64,000 nucleotides of DNA. Source: Malurus cyaneus samueli (taxonomy: Eukaryota > Chordata > Aves > Passeriformes > Maluridae). The stretch lies in the NCBI GenBank assembly GCA_009741485.1, contig CM019214.1, positions 23,520,267 to 23,584,266 on the forward strand, read 5' to 3'. The position numbers and the translations under genes are program-made. Under the pieces are notes generated by a model. The model was not told the DNA's origin. It saw only the letters and a program-made list of their open reading frames with translations, and ran no database searches. Shown one piece after another: positions 21,501 to 30,900 of this stretch. How positions within the stretch are numbered: position 1 is the first letter of the stretch; each line of letters begins with the position of its first letter.

Positions 21501-24092
21501 TTGTTAGTGTGAGAGACTGACTGCTGCCCATGTCTACTTGACTCTACATGAGAATGTTACTATTGGTTAAAAAACATGGATGTCAGAAAGCATTAAATGC
21601 CTGTGCTGATTACTGCTCTGCTCAGGCGTAAGCAGCTCTCGTCTGCAGCCCATTCTGTTTCTTGTCTTGAAAAACAAAAAGTCTGAGTGGCAGTTGTCTC
21701 ACCTGTTCATTATTACAGTTGGAGTTCATCTGCAGTAAATCAGTTTCCTAAATTGTTGCAAGGAAGGACAGGTGAATTTGCTGGAAAATGTATTCTTTAC
21801 AAAATTTTGGGTTGTCTTTGTGCTTTTCAGATGAAAAGAGTGCTGTTACAATGAATCCATGCAATTTTGGGAAAACTAACCAGAATTATTGAGTTTTAGA
21901 GAATGACTAATTTAATTTTATTTTTAGTAAGTTGGTGTCTGGTGTCCTGCAATAAAAAAGCTCTCATTTTTTGGCACTTTTGTTCAAAATGCTTTTATGT
22001 TCCTTGTAATATTGTCATTTTAACTAAGTACACTGTTACTTTTTTTTTTTTTCCTTTCCTCGAGGGCAGGTTTTGCAGCTTCTCTGCAGGATCGTTTCCT
22101 TATAATGGCAGCAGAAATGGACCAGTCTTCTGGAGCAGGTGTACCAGAACTGACTCAATTTTGGAAAGAAGTCCCTAGGACCAAAGTGATGGAACACAGG
22201 TGAGCATATGTTTTTCTGTTAATAGCGTTTGGGGTTTTTAAGCTTTTATTATTTAGCTGATTTATAGCACTTGTGTATCATAGTCAATGAAGGATTCTCC
22301 AAACCTTCTGTGCTTACTGATCAAAATACATTGCTGAAACTTTTGTTCTAACTGATTAGATGTGGGTTTAATGAATAAAATATCATGGTATTCTGCACAT
22401 ACTCTTCTCTTTTGATTGTTGTTGTTCTTGTTCTGATTAAGAGTTAAGTGGAAGAAATATCAATGCATGTGGCAACACAAACGAACAATAGGGGGTTTGG
22501 TTTTTTAATAAGAATGTGTCACTTGGTTTTCTAGAGGGAAGAAATCAAGGAAAGCAGACTTACTAAATGCAAAACTATTTTCTAAACAATATTAAAAGTA
22601 TTCCCTTTCTACTAGGGGAAATCAGAATTTTGTACAAAATTTCTGTAAAACATATCACATGTTCATATGTGTATTTTCAATATTTAGTGATGAAAGATAT
22701 TACTAGAAAAATATATTTTCCCATAAACTTTTTTAAATGCACCTGTTACTCTTCTCTTTCATCCAATCACACTGGGTTGTATCACTGAACATCTCTATGA
22801 AAAGTTCACTGCAGTTTTGACTGGTTTTTTTTGCTTTAGATTGTTCCTGGGGTTTTTGTGTGGGTTTTTTGGGGTTTTTTTTTTTTGAGCTCCTCATGGC
22901 CAACACTACCATGGAAAAAATATTCTGTGAGTCTTGATGCCTGAATCTTGCTATGTGTTTGCTTCAAGTGCTTATCCCTTGCTTCCCTTCTGAATAAAAT
23001 CTACATCATGTGAGTGGCCACTACATCATGTGAGTGGCCTTAAGCTTCCTTTCAAAAATGTCGCAATTTGTTTCGGTTTTTTTCAAAGACAGACTGAAAC
23101 AATAGAGAGAGGTTTTTTGATTACAAGTGTGCTGTAAACATTAATTACTGATGAATACTACCCTTACCTTTACTTTTTGTTAAACCTAGACTAACTGCAG
23201 TGTCATTATAATTATTCTCTTAAATTTTATATGTGTGAATACTTTATCCACTTTAGATGGATTGTGTACTGTTAATTATATAATATTGCATTAAATTTGT
23301 GACTTTTGGTGTATTCTTGTTCCCTTTTCATAGGCTGAGGTGTCACGTCATAGAAAGTAGTAAGCCTTCTTCTCTGACATTAAAAGACAATGCATTTAAT
23401 ATTCCAGCAAAAACTAATGAAGATTTGCATATACAGGTAATAGTATATTCCTTTGTGCTAAATATTCAACAGAATTATAGAATGTGCTAGAGATAAAAAG
23501 GGTTTTTACTGAACCTTTTTTAGTATTTTGTAAATTATACTAACACCTCAGCAATTGAAAGAAGCTACGTCAGTGATAGTGATTTTAATTATTTTGTTCA
23601 ATGATAATGATTTAATAAAACACTACTTTTCAATGCAGTTTGCTCATTCTTCTTGTGTATATGCAGACCTGGGATAATAATTAGCATCAGTGGCATCATT
23701 TGCTCTTGAGTGTAAAGATGTCACCTCCTTGATACGGGCCATACTGGTTTTCTGTAACTTAACATCTCAAACTCCTTTAGTGGAACAGATTCTGAAGTGT
23801 GTAGTGATAGAAGAGGTTTTGCTGAGAGACCACTGTGGGAAGGCCTTTTTTTTTCTGTGCTTATAGTTATTGCCAAAATAGCTCAAAATTGCCAAGTACT
23901 TTCAAGTTCAGTAATTCTAACTTAATGAAACTGTTCTATTTTCAGCTAACTCATTTACTGCAGATTAATAAAAGACTTGAAGAGCAGATGAATCGCTGCC
24001 TCTGGTTCCAGCAGTTGTCAGTTGTTCTGTCGTTGCTATCAGTTACTGTTGCTGCCTTCTGCTTCTACCTGGCAAATGCCCAGAGAAGCTAA
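3363..24092 (+). CDS. MOSPD2: MOSPD2, 13 coding exons (5' end outside window)
   Basis: Motile sperm domain-containing protein 2, an ER membrane tether. In the characterised mammalian protein the MSP domain binds FFAT motifs of partner proteins at organelle contact sites, and the CRAL-TRIO domain helps attach to lipid droplets. The coding sequence is the join of 3363-3518, 4190-4251, 5687-5841, 8191-8251, 9402-9440, 10407-10531, 14902-15072, 17208-17320, 20623-20719, 21325-21421, 22070-22199, 23334-23436 and 23946-24092. It totals 1456 nt, about 485 residues, against about 518 in the human protein. All boundaries are GT-AG and all phases agree except at the first junction (3518/4190). Recognisable pieces in order: the N-terminal helical part; CRAL-TRIO (exons 2-6); an acidic linker ending in a lysine-rich stretch; the MSP domain with FKVRTTAPEKYRVKPS and DRFLIMAAEM; a coiled coil (INKRLEEQMNR); and a C-terminal hydrophobic anchor. 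About 27 N-terminal residues and the promoter lie upstream of position 1. Identification is by recognition of conserved family sequence, not by a search. Confidence 0.96.
3519..4189 (+). other. MOSPD2: MOSPD2 intron, or two introns flanking an unlocated micro-exon
   Basis: 671 nt between a phase-1 donor and an acceptor that needs phase 2. Direct splicing would shift the frame out of the conserved reading frame. A micro-exon of 3n+1 nt should therefore lie here. One open candidate of 40 nt (3705-3744) fits the phases, with AG before it and GTTCTT after. It encodes residues unlike the family, and both splice sites are weak. Confidence 0.6.
4190..4251 (+). CDS. MOSPD2: MOSPD2 coding exon, start of CRAL-TRIO domain
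   Basis: 62 nt. A pyrimidine-rich tract and TTTTTAG precede 4190, and donor GTAAGT follows 4251. In the conserved frame it reads (R)WLFEIGALFLHGYDKEGYKL, matching the first strand and helix of the MOSPD2 CRAL-TRIO domain; HGYDKEG is highly characteristic. The exon begins with the third base of a codon (phase 2) and ends in phase 1. The start phase does not match the preceding exon. Confidence 0.9.
4402..4532 (-). mobile_element. CR1 non-LTR retrotransposon, 3'-end fragment
   Basis: The plus strand reads like the reverse complement of the 3' tail of a songbird/neoavian CR1. There is an AATCATAAAATC start, then GAGTTGGAGGTGACCCAGAA, GAGTCCAACTCCTGACCC, TGCACAGGACA, GAATCCCACCATG and CTTGGTGCTGTGATCACTG, in the order seen in that family. 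It is a 5'-truncated, diverged copy inside a MOSPD2 intron, antisense to the gene. The call rests on recalled family consensus. A repeat-library search would fix subfamily and ends. Confidence 0.85.
4929..5095 (+). repeat. T/G low-complexity tract
   Basis: About 165 nt of runs of T broken by G, GG, GGG or one GGGGG, with almost no A or C. It gives long open frames of Phe, Leu, Trp, Gly and Val that are artefacts. It lies in the MOSPD2 intron before the exon at 5687. A similar tract occurs at 46.5 kb. Confidence 0.9.
5687..5841 (+). CDS. MOSPD2: MOSPD2 coding exon, CRAL-TRIO domain
   Basis: 155 nt, acceptor TTCAAG, donor GTAAGT at 5842. It starts in phase 1 (completing Phe with the preceding T) and ends in phase 0. 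It encodes WFKVKHHTRDPKQQ, LDKKKLVAFWLEHYAKR, and GKPLTVVFDMAETGISHI. The strand GKPLTVVFDMAETG is the central beta strand typical of CRAL-TRIO proteins of this subfamily. Confidence 0.96.
5842..8190 (+). other. MOSPD2: MOSPD2 intron
   Basis: 2349 nt of AT-rich sequence, GTAAGT to TTATTTTAG. Short open frames here, such as those at 6581-6868 and 7459-7695, have no recognisable domain or splice context. No repeat was identified. Confidence 0.85.
8191..8251 (+). CDS. MOSPD2: MOSPD2 coding exon, CRAL-TRIO domain
   Basis: 61 nt, acceptor TTATTTTAG, donor GTAAGT. Phase 0 start, phase 1 end. It encodes DLDFVRFIVNCFTDYYPNFL, the helix after the central strand; the (D/N)YYP(N/K)(F/Y)L pattern is standard for CRAL-TRIO. 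Confidence 0.95.
8252..9401 (+). other. MOSPD2: MOSPD2 intron
   Basis: 1150 nt, GTAAGT to TTCTTTTCAG. It contains a 9-bp inverted repeat with a 7-nt loop (8851-8875). Nothing else is supported. Confidence 0.85.
8851..8875. repeat. Short inverted repeat (9-bp arms)
   Basis: TGATCAAAG at 8851-8859 is the exact reverse complement of CTTTGATCA at 8867-8875, with a 7-nt spacer. It lies in a MOSPD2 intron and is probably incidental. Confidence 0.7.
9402..9440 (+). CDS. MOSPD2: MOSPD2 coding exon (39 nt), CRAL-TRIO domain
   Basis: A small exon: acceptor TTTTCAG, donor GTAAGT, phase 1 at both ends. It encodes (T)KIVIFEMPWIMN, the conserved beta strand and loop (human form IVIFDMPWLMN). It is too short to stand out as an open frame, but sequence and phase both fit. 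Confidence 0.95.
9441..10406 (+). other. MOSPD2: MOSPD2 intron
   Basis: 966 nt, GTAAGT to TTTCAAAG. It contains an AT-only inverted repeat at 9921-9943 (10-bp arms, 3-nt loop). An open frame at 10060-10290 has no recognisable domain. Confidence 0.85.
9921..9943. repeat. AT-only inverted repeat
   Basis: TTTATTTAAT at 9921-9930 pairs exactly with ATTAAATAAA at 9934-9943 around a 3-nt loop. It lies in an AT-rich part of a MOSPD2 intron, so chance is likely. Confidence 0.6.
10407..10531 (+). CDS. MOSPD2: MOSPD2 coding exon, end of CRAL-TRIO domain
   Basis: 125 nt, acceptor TTTTTCAAAG, donor GTAAGT. Phase 1 start, phase 0 end. It encodes AAFKIVKGWLGPEAVSMLKF, then TNKSDVQEYISGEYLPPHMG and GT. 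The closing pattern EYLPPHMGGT matches the end of CRAL-TRIO domains (…LP.E.GG). Confidence 0.97.
10532..14901 (+). other. MOSPD2: MOSPD2 intron (largest in the window)
   Basis: 4370 nt, GTAAGT to ATCTTTTAG. Mostly AT-rich unique-looking sequence with a small AGTA-type run near 11810-11835. Open frames at 12642-12935 and 14571-14858 (minus) show no domain or splice context. No transposon was recognised. Confidence 0.85.
14902..15072 (+). CDS. MOSPD2: MOSPD2 coding exon, linker after CRAL-TRIO
   Basis: 171 nt, phase 0 at both ends, acceptor ATCTTTTAG, donor GTATCT. It begins DSFKYSYPPLVDDDFQTPLC, then ENGPITSEDEHESKEE, a segment conserved with human MOSPD2. The rest is an acidic, low-conservation linker (EMDADTRESGELNEAQNLNQ then KK) between the CRAL-TRIO and MSP domains. 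Confidence 0.96.
15073..17207 (+). other. MOSPD2: MOSPD2 intron
   Basis: 2135 nt, GTATCT to CACTCAG. The 132-codon minus-strand open frame at 15534-15932 has no domain, and its sequence looks like random AT-rich translation. Nothing else is seen. Confidence 0.85.
17208..17320 (+). CDS. MOSPD2: MOSPD2 coding exon, linker and start of MSP domain
   Basis: 113 nt, acceptor TTTTCACTCAG, donor GTAATA. Phase 0 start, phase 2 end. A polar Glu/Lys/Thr-rich stretch (EQISKTEETDKTEVKPK) leads into FKGPLLHIS, the conserved first strand before SPAEELYFG of the MSP domain. The linker part is diverged from mammals, but the FKGPLLHIS end is firm. Confidence 0.95.
17321..20622 (+). other. MOSPD2: MOSPD2 intron
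   Basis: 3302 nt, GTAATA to TTCCTATTAG. AT-rich, with a moderately GC-richer patch around 18,650-18,900. The open frames at 18908-19159, 19268-19462 and 19612-19854 (all minus) show no domain. No recognisable repeat family. Confidence 0.85.
20623..20719 (+). CDS. MOSPD2: MOSPD2 coding exon, MSP domain
   Basis: 97 nt, acceptor CCTATTAG, donor GTAAGT. Phase 2 start (completing Ser), phase 0 end. It encodes PAEELYFGSKETGEKKCLIV then LTNVTKNVVAFK. The LTN.T...VAFK pattern is the core of the MSP/VAP immunoglobulin-like fold. Confidence 0.97.
20720..21324 (+). other. MOSPD2: MOSPD2 intron
   Basis: 605 nt, GTAAGT to GTTTTATAG. No feature seen. Confidence 0.85.
21325..21421 (+). CDS. MOSPD2: MOSPD2 coding exon, MSP domain core
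   Basis: 97 nt, acceptor TTGTTTTATAG, donor GTAAGT. Phase 0 start, phase 1 end. It encodes VRTTAPEKYRVKPSNSSFEP then GTSLDIIVSLHG. TTAP..Y.V.P followed by PG/PGTS is the most diagnostic motif of the MSP family (VAPs, MOSPDs). Confidence 0.98.
21422..22069 (+). other. MOSPD2: MOSPD2 intron
   Basis: 648 nt, GTAAGT to a long T tract and GAGGGCAG. No feature seen. Confidence 0.85.
22070..22199 (+). CDS. MOSPD2: MOSPD2 coding exon, MSP domain with FFAT-binding residues
   Basis: 130 nt, acceptor T-tract then GGGCAG, donor GTGAGC. Phase 1 start, phase 2 end. It encodes FAASLQDRFLIMAAEMDQSS, then GAGVPELTQFWKEVPRTKVM and EH. In DRFLIMA the Arg and Leu align with VAP K94/M96 and with the human MOSPD2 residues whose mutation abolishes FFAT binding. 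Both are retained, so the FFAT pocket is probably functional (inference). Confidence 0.97.
22200..23333 (+). other. MOSPD2: MOSPD2 intron
   Basis: 1134 nt, GTGAGC to TTTTCATAG. It contains a G/T-rich run around 22,830-22,886 and a perfect 20-bp tandem duplication at 23001-23040. Confidence 0.85.
23001..23040 (+). repeat. Tandem duplication, 20-bp unit, two copies
   Basis: CTACATCATGTGAGTGGCC followed by A (23001-23020), then the same 19 bases followed by T (23021-23040). A recent local duplication in a MOSPD2 intron. Each copy contains GTGAGT, a donor-like hexamer. Confidence 0.9.
23334..23436 (+). CDS. MOSPD2: MOSPD2 coding exon, end of MSP domain
   Basis: 103 nt, acceptor TTTTCATAG, donor GTAATA. 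Phase 2 start (completing Arg), phase 0 end. It encodes LRCHVIESSKPSSLTLKDNA then FNIPAKTNEDLHIQ. The LRCHV strand closes the MSP fold, and the rest leads to the C-terminal coiled coil. Confidence 0.96.
23437..23945 (+). other. MOSPD2: MOSPD2 last intron
   Basis: 509 nt, GTAATA to TATTTTCAG. No feature seen. Confidence 0.85.
23946..24092 (+). CDS. MOSPD2: MOSPD2 terminal coding exon: coiled coil and membrane anchor
   Basis: 147 nt including TAA at 24090-24092. It encodes LTHLLQINKRLEEQMNRCLW, then FQQLSVVLSLLSVTVAAFCF and YLANAQRS. The first part is a short heptad-like helix, as in VAP proteins. The second is a ~20-residue hydrophobic helix with a short polar tail, consistent with a tail-anchored ER protein. 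The anchor sequence is diverged from mammals but keeps its place and length. Confidence 0.96.
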   Translation, partial: LTHLLQINKRLEEQMNRCLWFQQLSVVLSLLSVTVAAFCFYLANAQRS

Positions 24093-24357
24093 GAGGAATT
24101 ACTGTGCCCTGAATGTGCTGCTGCCTACCATGGTTGGTTGGAGAAAAAATGATTGCAGTGCTGCACTTGGATTCTGAAACTGCCAAAATGAGGTTTGTGA
24201 GCCTACAGCAATGAACAAGAAACAGCTTACTGGGAAAAAGAGAGACAAGAAATGAATGACCAGCAAACGAAATTACTGAAATTATTGTCTAAGTTGACAC
24301 TTAGAATAGGACATAAAGAAGATGTTAAAGCTAGGACCTATTTTCACTGTACAACTC

Positions 24358-24363
24358 AATAAA
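24358..24363 (+). promoter_or_regulatory. Polyadenylation signal AATAAA (proximal)
   Basis: Canonical hexamer 266 nt after the MOSPD2 stop codon. Confidence 0.6.
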
Positions 24364-24444
24364 AACTACTGAACTGGAAGGAGAAAACCAAATACAATGT
24401 TATTTAAGAACATTTAGCTTTTTTTTCCTCTTTCGACTACTTTA

Positions 24445-24450
24445 AATAAA
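24445..24450 (+). promoter_or_regulatory. Polyadenylation signal AATAAA (distal)
   Basis: Canonical hexamer 353 nt after the stop codon, followed by a T-rich region (GTTTCATTTCTTTTC) that resembles a downstream element. Likely the main signal, although neither site is proven. Confidence 0.6.
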
Positions 24451-24470
24451 ATGTTTCATTTCTTTTCATC

Positions 24471-27400
24471 ATATTCATTCTTACATTCTGAATTACTCCC
24501 ACAGAAGATGCAAGCAGTCGACTCAGTGTATTCTAAGCTTAATCTGTTCATCCAGGAAAATTTACATAAATTATGTAGTACAGGTAGATTTTTTCTATAA
24601 TCTGTGTTTGTACATGCACATAAAGGAAGATATTTGATGTTAGTAATTATTTTGATAATTTAGATTCATTGCTTTCATTGGTTAAATTCCTTATTTTTGT
24701 GCTGCTTCTAAATGAAAAGTTATTGTAAACATATCTTACCAAGTAATATACGCACAAGACAAGACACTATTCCTATTTTTTTTTGAAAGCAGCTTGCATT
24801 CAAGTTACAGAGGGAGTGTGGGAGTTGACTCCTTTACTGTGATGGCCTTTTATTGGTTCATAAAAAGGCTGTTAAATAGTCATTTAAGAACTTACTCTAG
24901 TTGTGCAATATGGTTAAATTACCTATGAAATTACGAAAAAAGCAAGTCAAAACAGGAAGATTAAATACACTTGAAGGCAACATAAAAGTACTACATCAGC
25001 CATTTCACAGAAATTGTTGTGGAAATGGTGCATGAAGCTAGAAAGAACTTTGCTAACAAGGATTCTTTGTACTCATTGCTGTAAATATGTATATTAAAAT
25101 GATAAAAACTTAAAAGGAGACTGATGGTATCTTTCATACATTAAAATTTTCACTCATTAAGAGATTTAAAAATTCAAAATAATTATGTTACTTGAATTAA
25201 TTTTTGCTACAAATTGGCTTTGTAACAGATTTATTAGTTTTGTCTGCTTCAATAGATGAGAAGTGATTATTAAGGAAAAATAAAGGTCATACTCTGCTTC
25301 TGTCTTTTTGCTTACAGTGTGTTGGTGATGTAGGATTATTTCTAGGAAATAGAAAAGGGCAGTTCAAAATAAAGCATTAATAAACAGATTAACTACTAAC
25401 AGATTAACTAATAAAGCCAGTAAATGATTACTAAAAAAAATACCATGTAAAAAGTAAGGCTAAGGCAATGTTTGGTGCAGTCTTCTGTCCTTTCTTAATT
25501 TATGCAATGGTTTGCCACATCTGCATTTTCTTAATCTTTCACTGATATAATTTCTGCCTAGTTTGTTTCTCAGTATTTTGTATTCCCAAGGAATTGGCAA
25601 TTTATATTGTTAACTGCCTATAATGAAGCTGTTACTTGGGTTATTTTTGTATGCATGGAACTCAAATGCTTTGTTTCCAACAAAATGGATTGTTGTCTTA
25701 GCAAGAAAAGTAACGAAGTAATTTGTAACCTTAAGATAATAATAACCATGCTATTAAAATGCCAGTTCCTTAATTTGAGTGGATTGAATAGCACTTTACT
25801 GTAAAATTGCCAGAAATATATTCTTAGAGTCTTTGCCAATATGAATATTTTAATGTTTTGGTGCTTTCATATATTTTCAGTATTTTATTACTTATTTTAT
25901 TATTGGTATTTTCTTTGTATGAATCAGATGAACATCTTTTCTATTTTAATATGTTTTAGAAAAATACAGTTAAAAAATAAATACGAGGAAATACAAATCT
26001 TGAATGTTTAGTCTTTTAAAAATAGCTGTATCTCGTGAGATTCTCATTTCCCCCCAGTTAGTCTGGGGATGCTTTATATGGGAGGAGGGGTCAATATGGT
26101 GATGACCCATAGTGTGTGGTGGAACAGAAGCTGTGATGATACTTGTCAGACAAATGTAAAATAGGTGATAGTGGCTTCTTGGACAGAATGGCTGACATAA
26201 TCACATAGCACAGGATATTGGCACGTCAGTGGAACCATAGCACTGGTGAAGCAAGTCCACACAACATTAATATATATATGGGTCTTGGTAAAAAGAACTA
26301 TTGTTTAAACAGCACACAGACAATGGAAAAATGTATATATAACAAAAAAAAAGGGGGGGGGAAGGTGACAGTAATATTTTTTAACTTGAAATGGACAACA
26401 GTCAATTTGTATTTTTCTTCTTTGAGACCATGATCATTTCCATCACCACAGGAGTGTTTTCCCAGGATTTTCCAAGCTTTCCATTTTAATAGTTTCAGAT
26501 TTTGTTTGCCAGCCCTTAGAAGTGGGTCTCACTGCAGAAAGTTTCGTGCTTAACACACATTGAGGTTACAGAATTCACACCAGTAACATGATTTGATACC
26601 CAAAATGGCCAGAAGAAACAAGATTTTTCTAATTTTTTTTCATGCTATGGGAAACTCACTTCATCAAACGGGGGCAAAATAGGATTTGATTACATGAGCT
26701 ACCAAGATCTAAGATTTAGTTTTCCTTTCCCTCATTGTAGATTGGCAGTTAATTTTGGCTTTTACAGACAACTAAGACGCAACAAAGATTGCAATCAGAA
26801 AAATTAGCAATTTGTTGCTCCAAAAGAGCAAATACTCCTTTTCTTAGCAAGGAATTTTTGTTCCCTGTTCTGAACTTGATTATTTTACTTCACACAGTAA
26901 AGATTAGACATCTTGTGAAAGAAAAAAAAAGAACATGGTGGTGAGAGGCAGCAGGGGCAGGAGCAGGGGTTCGAAATTACCTTTGTATTTCATCAGTGAT
27001 TCCCTGCTGTAACTTGTCTCTGTTGTTTGCTTTCAGAAGCTCTGTGTCCCTGTTTCCTGAGGCTGCTAGTTTATATGGATTTTTTTTTGACTGTAAGGGG
27101 TTTTGAGGTAGAGTATTTTAAGTCTCTGCACTGTCTCGGTGGTCCTGTGTATTGCACTGGCAGCATAAGGGTGTAAATGCTGTTCTGTTGATAAGCAGAA
27201 TATTGGTTCATCCATTTCTATGGCTTTGTTGTGAAAGTGAGCATTCAGTCAGAATAACAGAGCATTCTGCAACGCCCATCACAGGTGGCTGTAAGAATTC
27301 ACTGGTTTAGGTCTGGTACAGCCCCATAGGGTGTTGTGTTCAAGACGCAGTGGTGTCTATGTACAGTGTGTGTGTTAATTTACCAAGAGCTAATCACTTC

Positions 27401-30400
27401 TAATTAGCCAGGAAGAGTGGGTTTTGTCCTCATTTCTGAGGTTAAAAAAGACATCTTCAGTCAGCTTCTGCAGTGCATGCCTTATTTTCCCTGGAAGATG
27501 GCTCACTGAGGAATTCCCAGCCTGGCGTTATGCAGTTGCTACATTTCCATTATGTTTGTGTTAGTGCAGGTATGTGATGGTAAGTGATGATTCCAATTAG
27601 GCTTTTCAGTCTGCCTGTTTCCTTGGCATATTTCAGCATCAGCAGCTCCTGGCTCTGTGCCTCCTGCAGCTCATGAGAAACAAAACTCCCACTTAACAGC
27701 TTTCTGAATTGTTTCAGTGCCACTTTTCAATCGGAGCCTCACCTTTCTTGCTTTTGACACTTTTATAGGTTTGCACACAATGATATAATGTGCATGGAAT
27801 AGAGAGACACAACTCAAAACATAAAGCACAGGAAGTCCACCTCTCCAGGAACATGGCAGTGGTGAGAGGTTTTCCTTTGTGGAGGAACTGAGTGAAGTTC
27901 CATGTGCTGACGTTTCCCTGCACTGATGTAGCCAGCTTCCTGGTCGATCTGTGTAATTACTGCTTTGCTAAGCACTGAAATTCCCAAGCAGTATGAGCAA
28001 AAAGTAAGCAGCTTGCCAGATTTTTGCCAGCAGGTATCTCATCTCCTGGCTTCCTTTATTCACAAGAGTGGTGCATCAGCCTTTCTGTTTGTCATGCTCT
28101 AAGTAATTTCTGTTTTCCTAAACACTGAAAGAAGCACTGTGTGCTCAATTATTGCTGTAAGATTGCAGTTAATAGCACTTGATGTTTTTTAGATTGCATT
28201 AGGCAATTATTTCTGGTGTTAATAATGAGTCCATATACGAAGTTCTTTTCGGGGAAGAAAACCCAACTATTTATCAGTTGCCCATTGTTGTCTTCACCAT
28301 ATCTGAAATGTAGCAGCAGCCCACCCAAAGGACTGCTACAGTCTTTCTCATTCCAGTTCAGGGTCTCTTGATCTGTTCTCTTAATACTAGTGCAGTACTG
28401 TACTGGAATTGGTTGAAATGCTGAAAACCCTGGATATGAAAGAAGTGTCTTTAACTTTTGTTTATTTCTCTTTCATTTTCCTTAGCCAGTAATAGAATGC
28501 ATTAACTGTCACTTGGTGGTTTTGCACAAAATATTTTTGAAAGTTTTCCTTTCTTCTAAAAATAACTTCTTGTAATGGTGTTATGTATTTCACTCATCTT
28601 GCTTAATCCATAAGATAGGCCAGCACTGAATGGTGATTCAGCTGGCAAGAAGCAGTGATTTCTTTGAAAGTATTCAGATTTTTTCTTTTTTTTTCATTTT
28701 TGCAGAAACAACACTGTGCTTCTCTTTTCTTTAGTCCTGGTGAGAACTTCCTCCTGAATCTACATGAGCTTGTTCAACTGAGGAGCGAAATACTTGGCCT
28801 GTGGGACCCAGCTACAAATAACAGGGCTCATCTACTCACTCGTTGCTCCAGTGCATATCTGTAGGATACTGGGATGTAGCCACAGAGTAAACTTGTGTTG
28901 CTGCTCAATGAGAAAAGAAGTGATAAAGATTTACCCCATAGGTCAATTTTATCCAGACAATGAGGAGGGCAAAGTGGAAAAACACTATGTAAAGATATGG
29001 TGTTCCCCCAGCAGGTTAAGTGGTCTCTCTAGAGTAAACATTCCCCTAATTTGGGCTCAGGAGAGGAATCAAAAGGACTCTTGACAGGTTCTGATCCATT
29101 GTGTTTTCCTTAGGTTTGCCAAGAAATGCAAGACAAGAGAACTGAAGTCCAAGTCTCCACTGTCAGTCCTACCATAACCACAATCCTATTTCATGTTTAT
29201 GATGAAATCTAAATTAAAATATCCTCTGGGCAACCATGATTTAGTCTAACAAATCCTCTGTGACATTTAATTTTTCAAAATTACAACTTTCTTGTATTTC
29301 CTCAGCCCTGTGTCTGTTAAAATCATTGCCAGTTTTATTTTTGACAGCTTGGAGCTATATCTGAACACCTGTTCTTCAAGCCGCAGGGAAAATGACAAAA
29401 ATAAGGAACACCATTTATATAAACATAAACAGATTACAATAGTAGTGTGAAAAATAAGCATTAACAGAATTTCTTAAACTTTTTTTTTTTCCTAGAATGC
29501 TACAGTTGATAAATTGGTGATAGGAAAAGTGAGTCTGGGCAAACACCACAGATGCTTCATTAATCTGGTACAAGTAAAATTTACAGATTGATGCTTGACC
29601 TCGTGGCATCTGTACTACTATAATTTATATGCCCTGAAATATGTTTTCCTGTGCCTAAGTAGCATTTCTCATATTTTCTTTTTTTCTTACAACTTTGTTG
29701 AGAATTTAAACTTGCAGCAGATGGTGATGATACACAAGAAGGTTTTGCAGAGCATTCTAAAGAAAGTAGCTTTTTTTCCTGAGTTCATGGTTTAACAGGC
29801 TTTCTTTTGCAAAAGGGATGTATGAACATGGCTTCTGAGTGCAGTCTGGAATTAGGTGGGACACCTTGGAGGAGCAGTGCTCCTTCATGTTAATCTGTTG
29901 TGAGTTTTAACTACAATCCTGAACAAATAAGTGTTGATATATGTACAGTCCCAGACACTGCTGTTCCAGCAGGCATGGTGATTGACATGTTGTGTCTTCC
30001 TACCTTTCACACTGGATGTGTGTTGGAGTTCAGAGTAGGTGTTAAATCACGTGTTTCTAGCCCACACTGGAAGTAGACTCCATTATTCCTATGCTGACTG
30101 TCCCGTCCTGGTGTATGGATGAGGAACATGGGGAACTGGTACAGCCACTCTGTTCTGAGAGTCCCCAGAGAGAACACTCATTTACTCCAAGTTCCCAGAC
30201 TGAGGAGAAATTGCAAAACCATCAGAGGAAGAGTTACTGCTTTGTTTCACTTCTTTGTCTAAGTGCATCTGCTGGAAAATTTGAAGTATCACATGATAAA
30301 CAAAAGATTAAGTTGATGCTAAAAGGATTTTTGCTTTTTATGTATTTCTCATATATTCATAGCTCTGTAAACTAGTATTATAGGGTTATATATCTCCTTA

Positions 30401-30900
30401 ATTAACTCTAGTACATTTCCTACCCTTTTTCTTAGATTTTAGAACAATGAGCTGACTTTTAACCACATTCCTGAAATATTGTATAGTCTTATTGTCGGGA
30501 AGAGGACCTACAAGAAGAACATTTTGTTTTCCAACCAGAATCTGAGAAGTCATAACAAAAAATGGGGCAAAGAAGCCCTTGGACTCCAAGGGTTTGACCC
30601 AAGGTGGGTTACTGGGGCAACTGAATCTCCTGAATGTACCTGTTAGAAATCTGCTTTTTACTTTACTATTCTAAAACTGCTGCAGGGGTTTTTTTTTCTC
30701 TTTTGATTGTAGGCAACAAAGTAGCCAAGGAAAGAGCTGTGTCTTGCTTCTTCCTGCTCTAAGCTGCGTGTTGAAAAGATGTGATAGATGAGATGATTTT
30801 ACGCTTTGCCTATTTTCAGTGAGATTTACCTTCCATTAACCATTTTACCTCAGAAAAATATCTGAAGTTTCTTAGTCACATAGATGCCATCTCGTTGCAG
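24471..30900. other. Intergenic, AT-rich
   Basis: Downstream flank of MOSPD2. No exon-like conserved protein segment or transposon was recognised. Short open frames here, such as 28794-29084 and 30091-30375, have no domain. A homopurine A9G9 run lies at 26344-26361. From ~24.5 to 26.0 kb the sequence is very AT-rich and could be an extended 3' UTR. Confidence 0.6.
26344..26361 (+). repeat. Homopurine A9G9 run
   Basis: Nine A followed directly by nine G, extended on the right by GAAGG. A simple homopurine tract, likely length-polymorphic. Confidence 0.9.

Larger units (their letters stand above)
24093..24470 (+). other. MOSPD2: MOSPD2 3' UTR (main polyadenylation region)
   Basis: Non-coding sequence after the stop codon. 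It holds AATAAA at 24358-24363 and again at 24445-24450, the latter followed by a T-rich stretch. The mRNA probably ends shortly after one of these. Further AATAAA hexamers near 25,278 and 25,368 could serve as distal sites. The exact end needs 3'-end RNA data. Confidence 0.7.
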
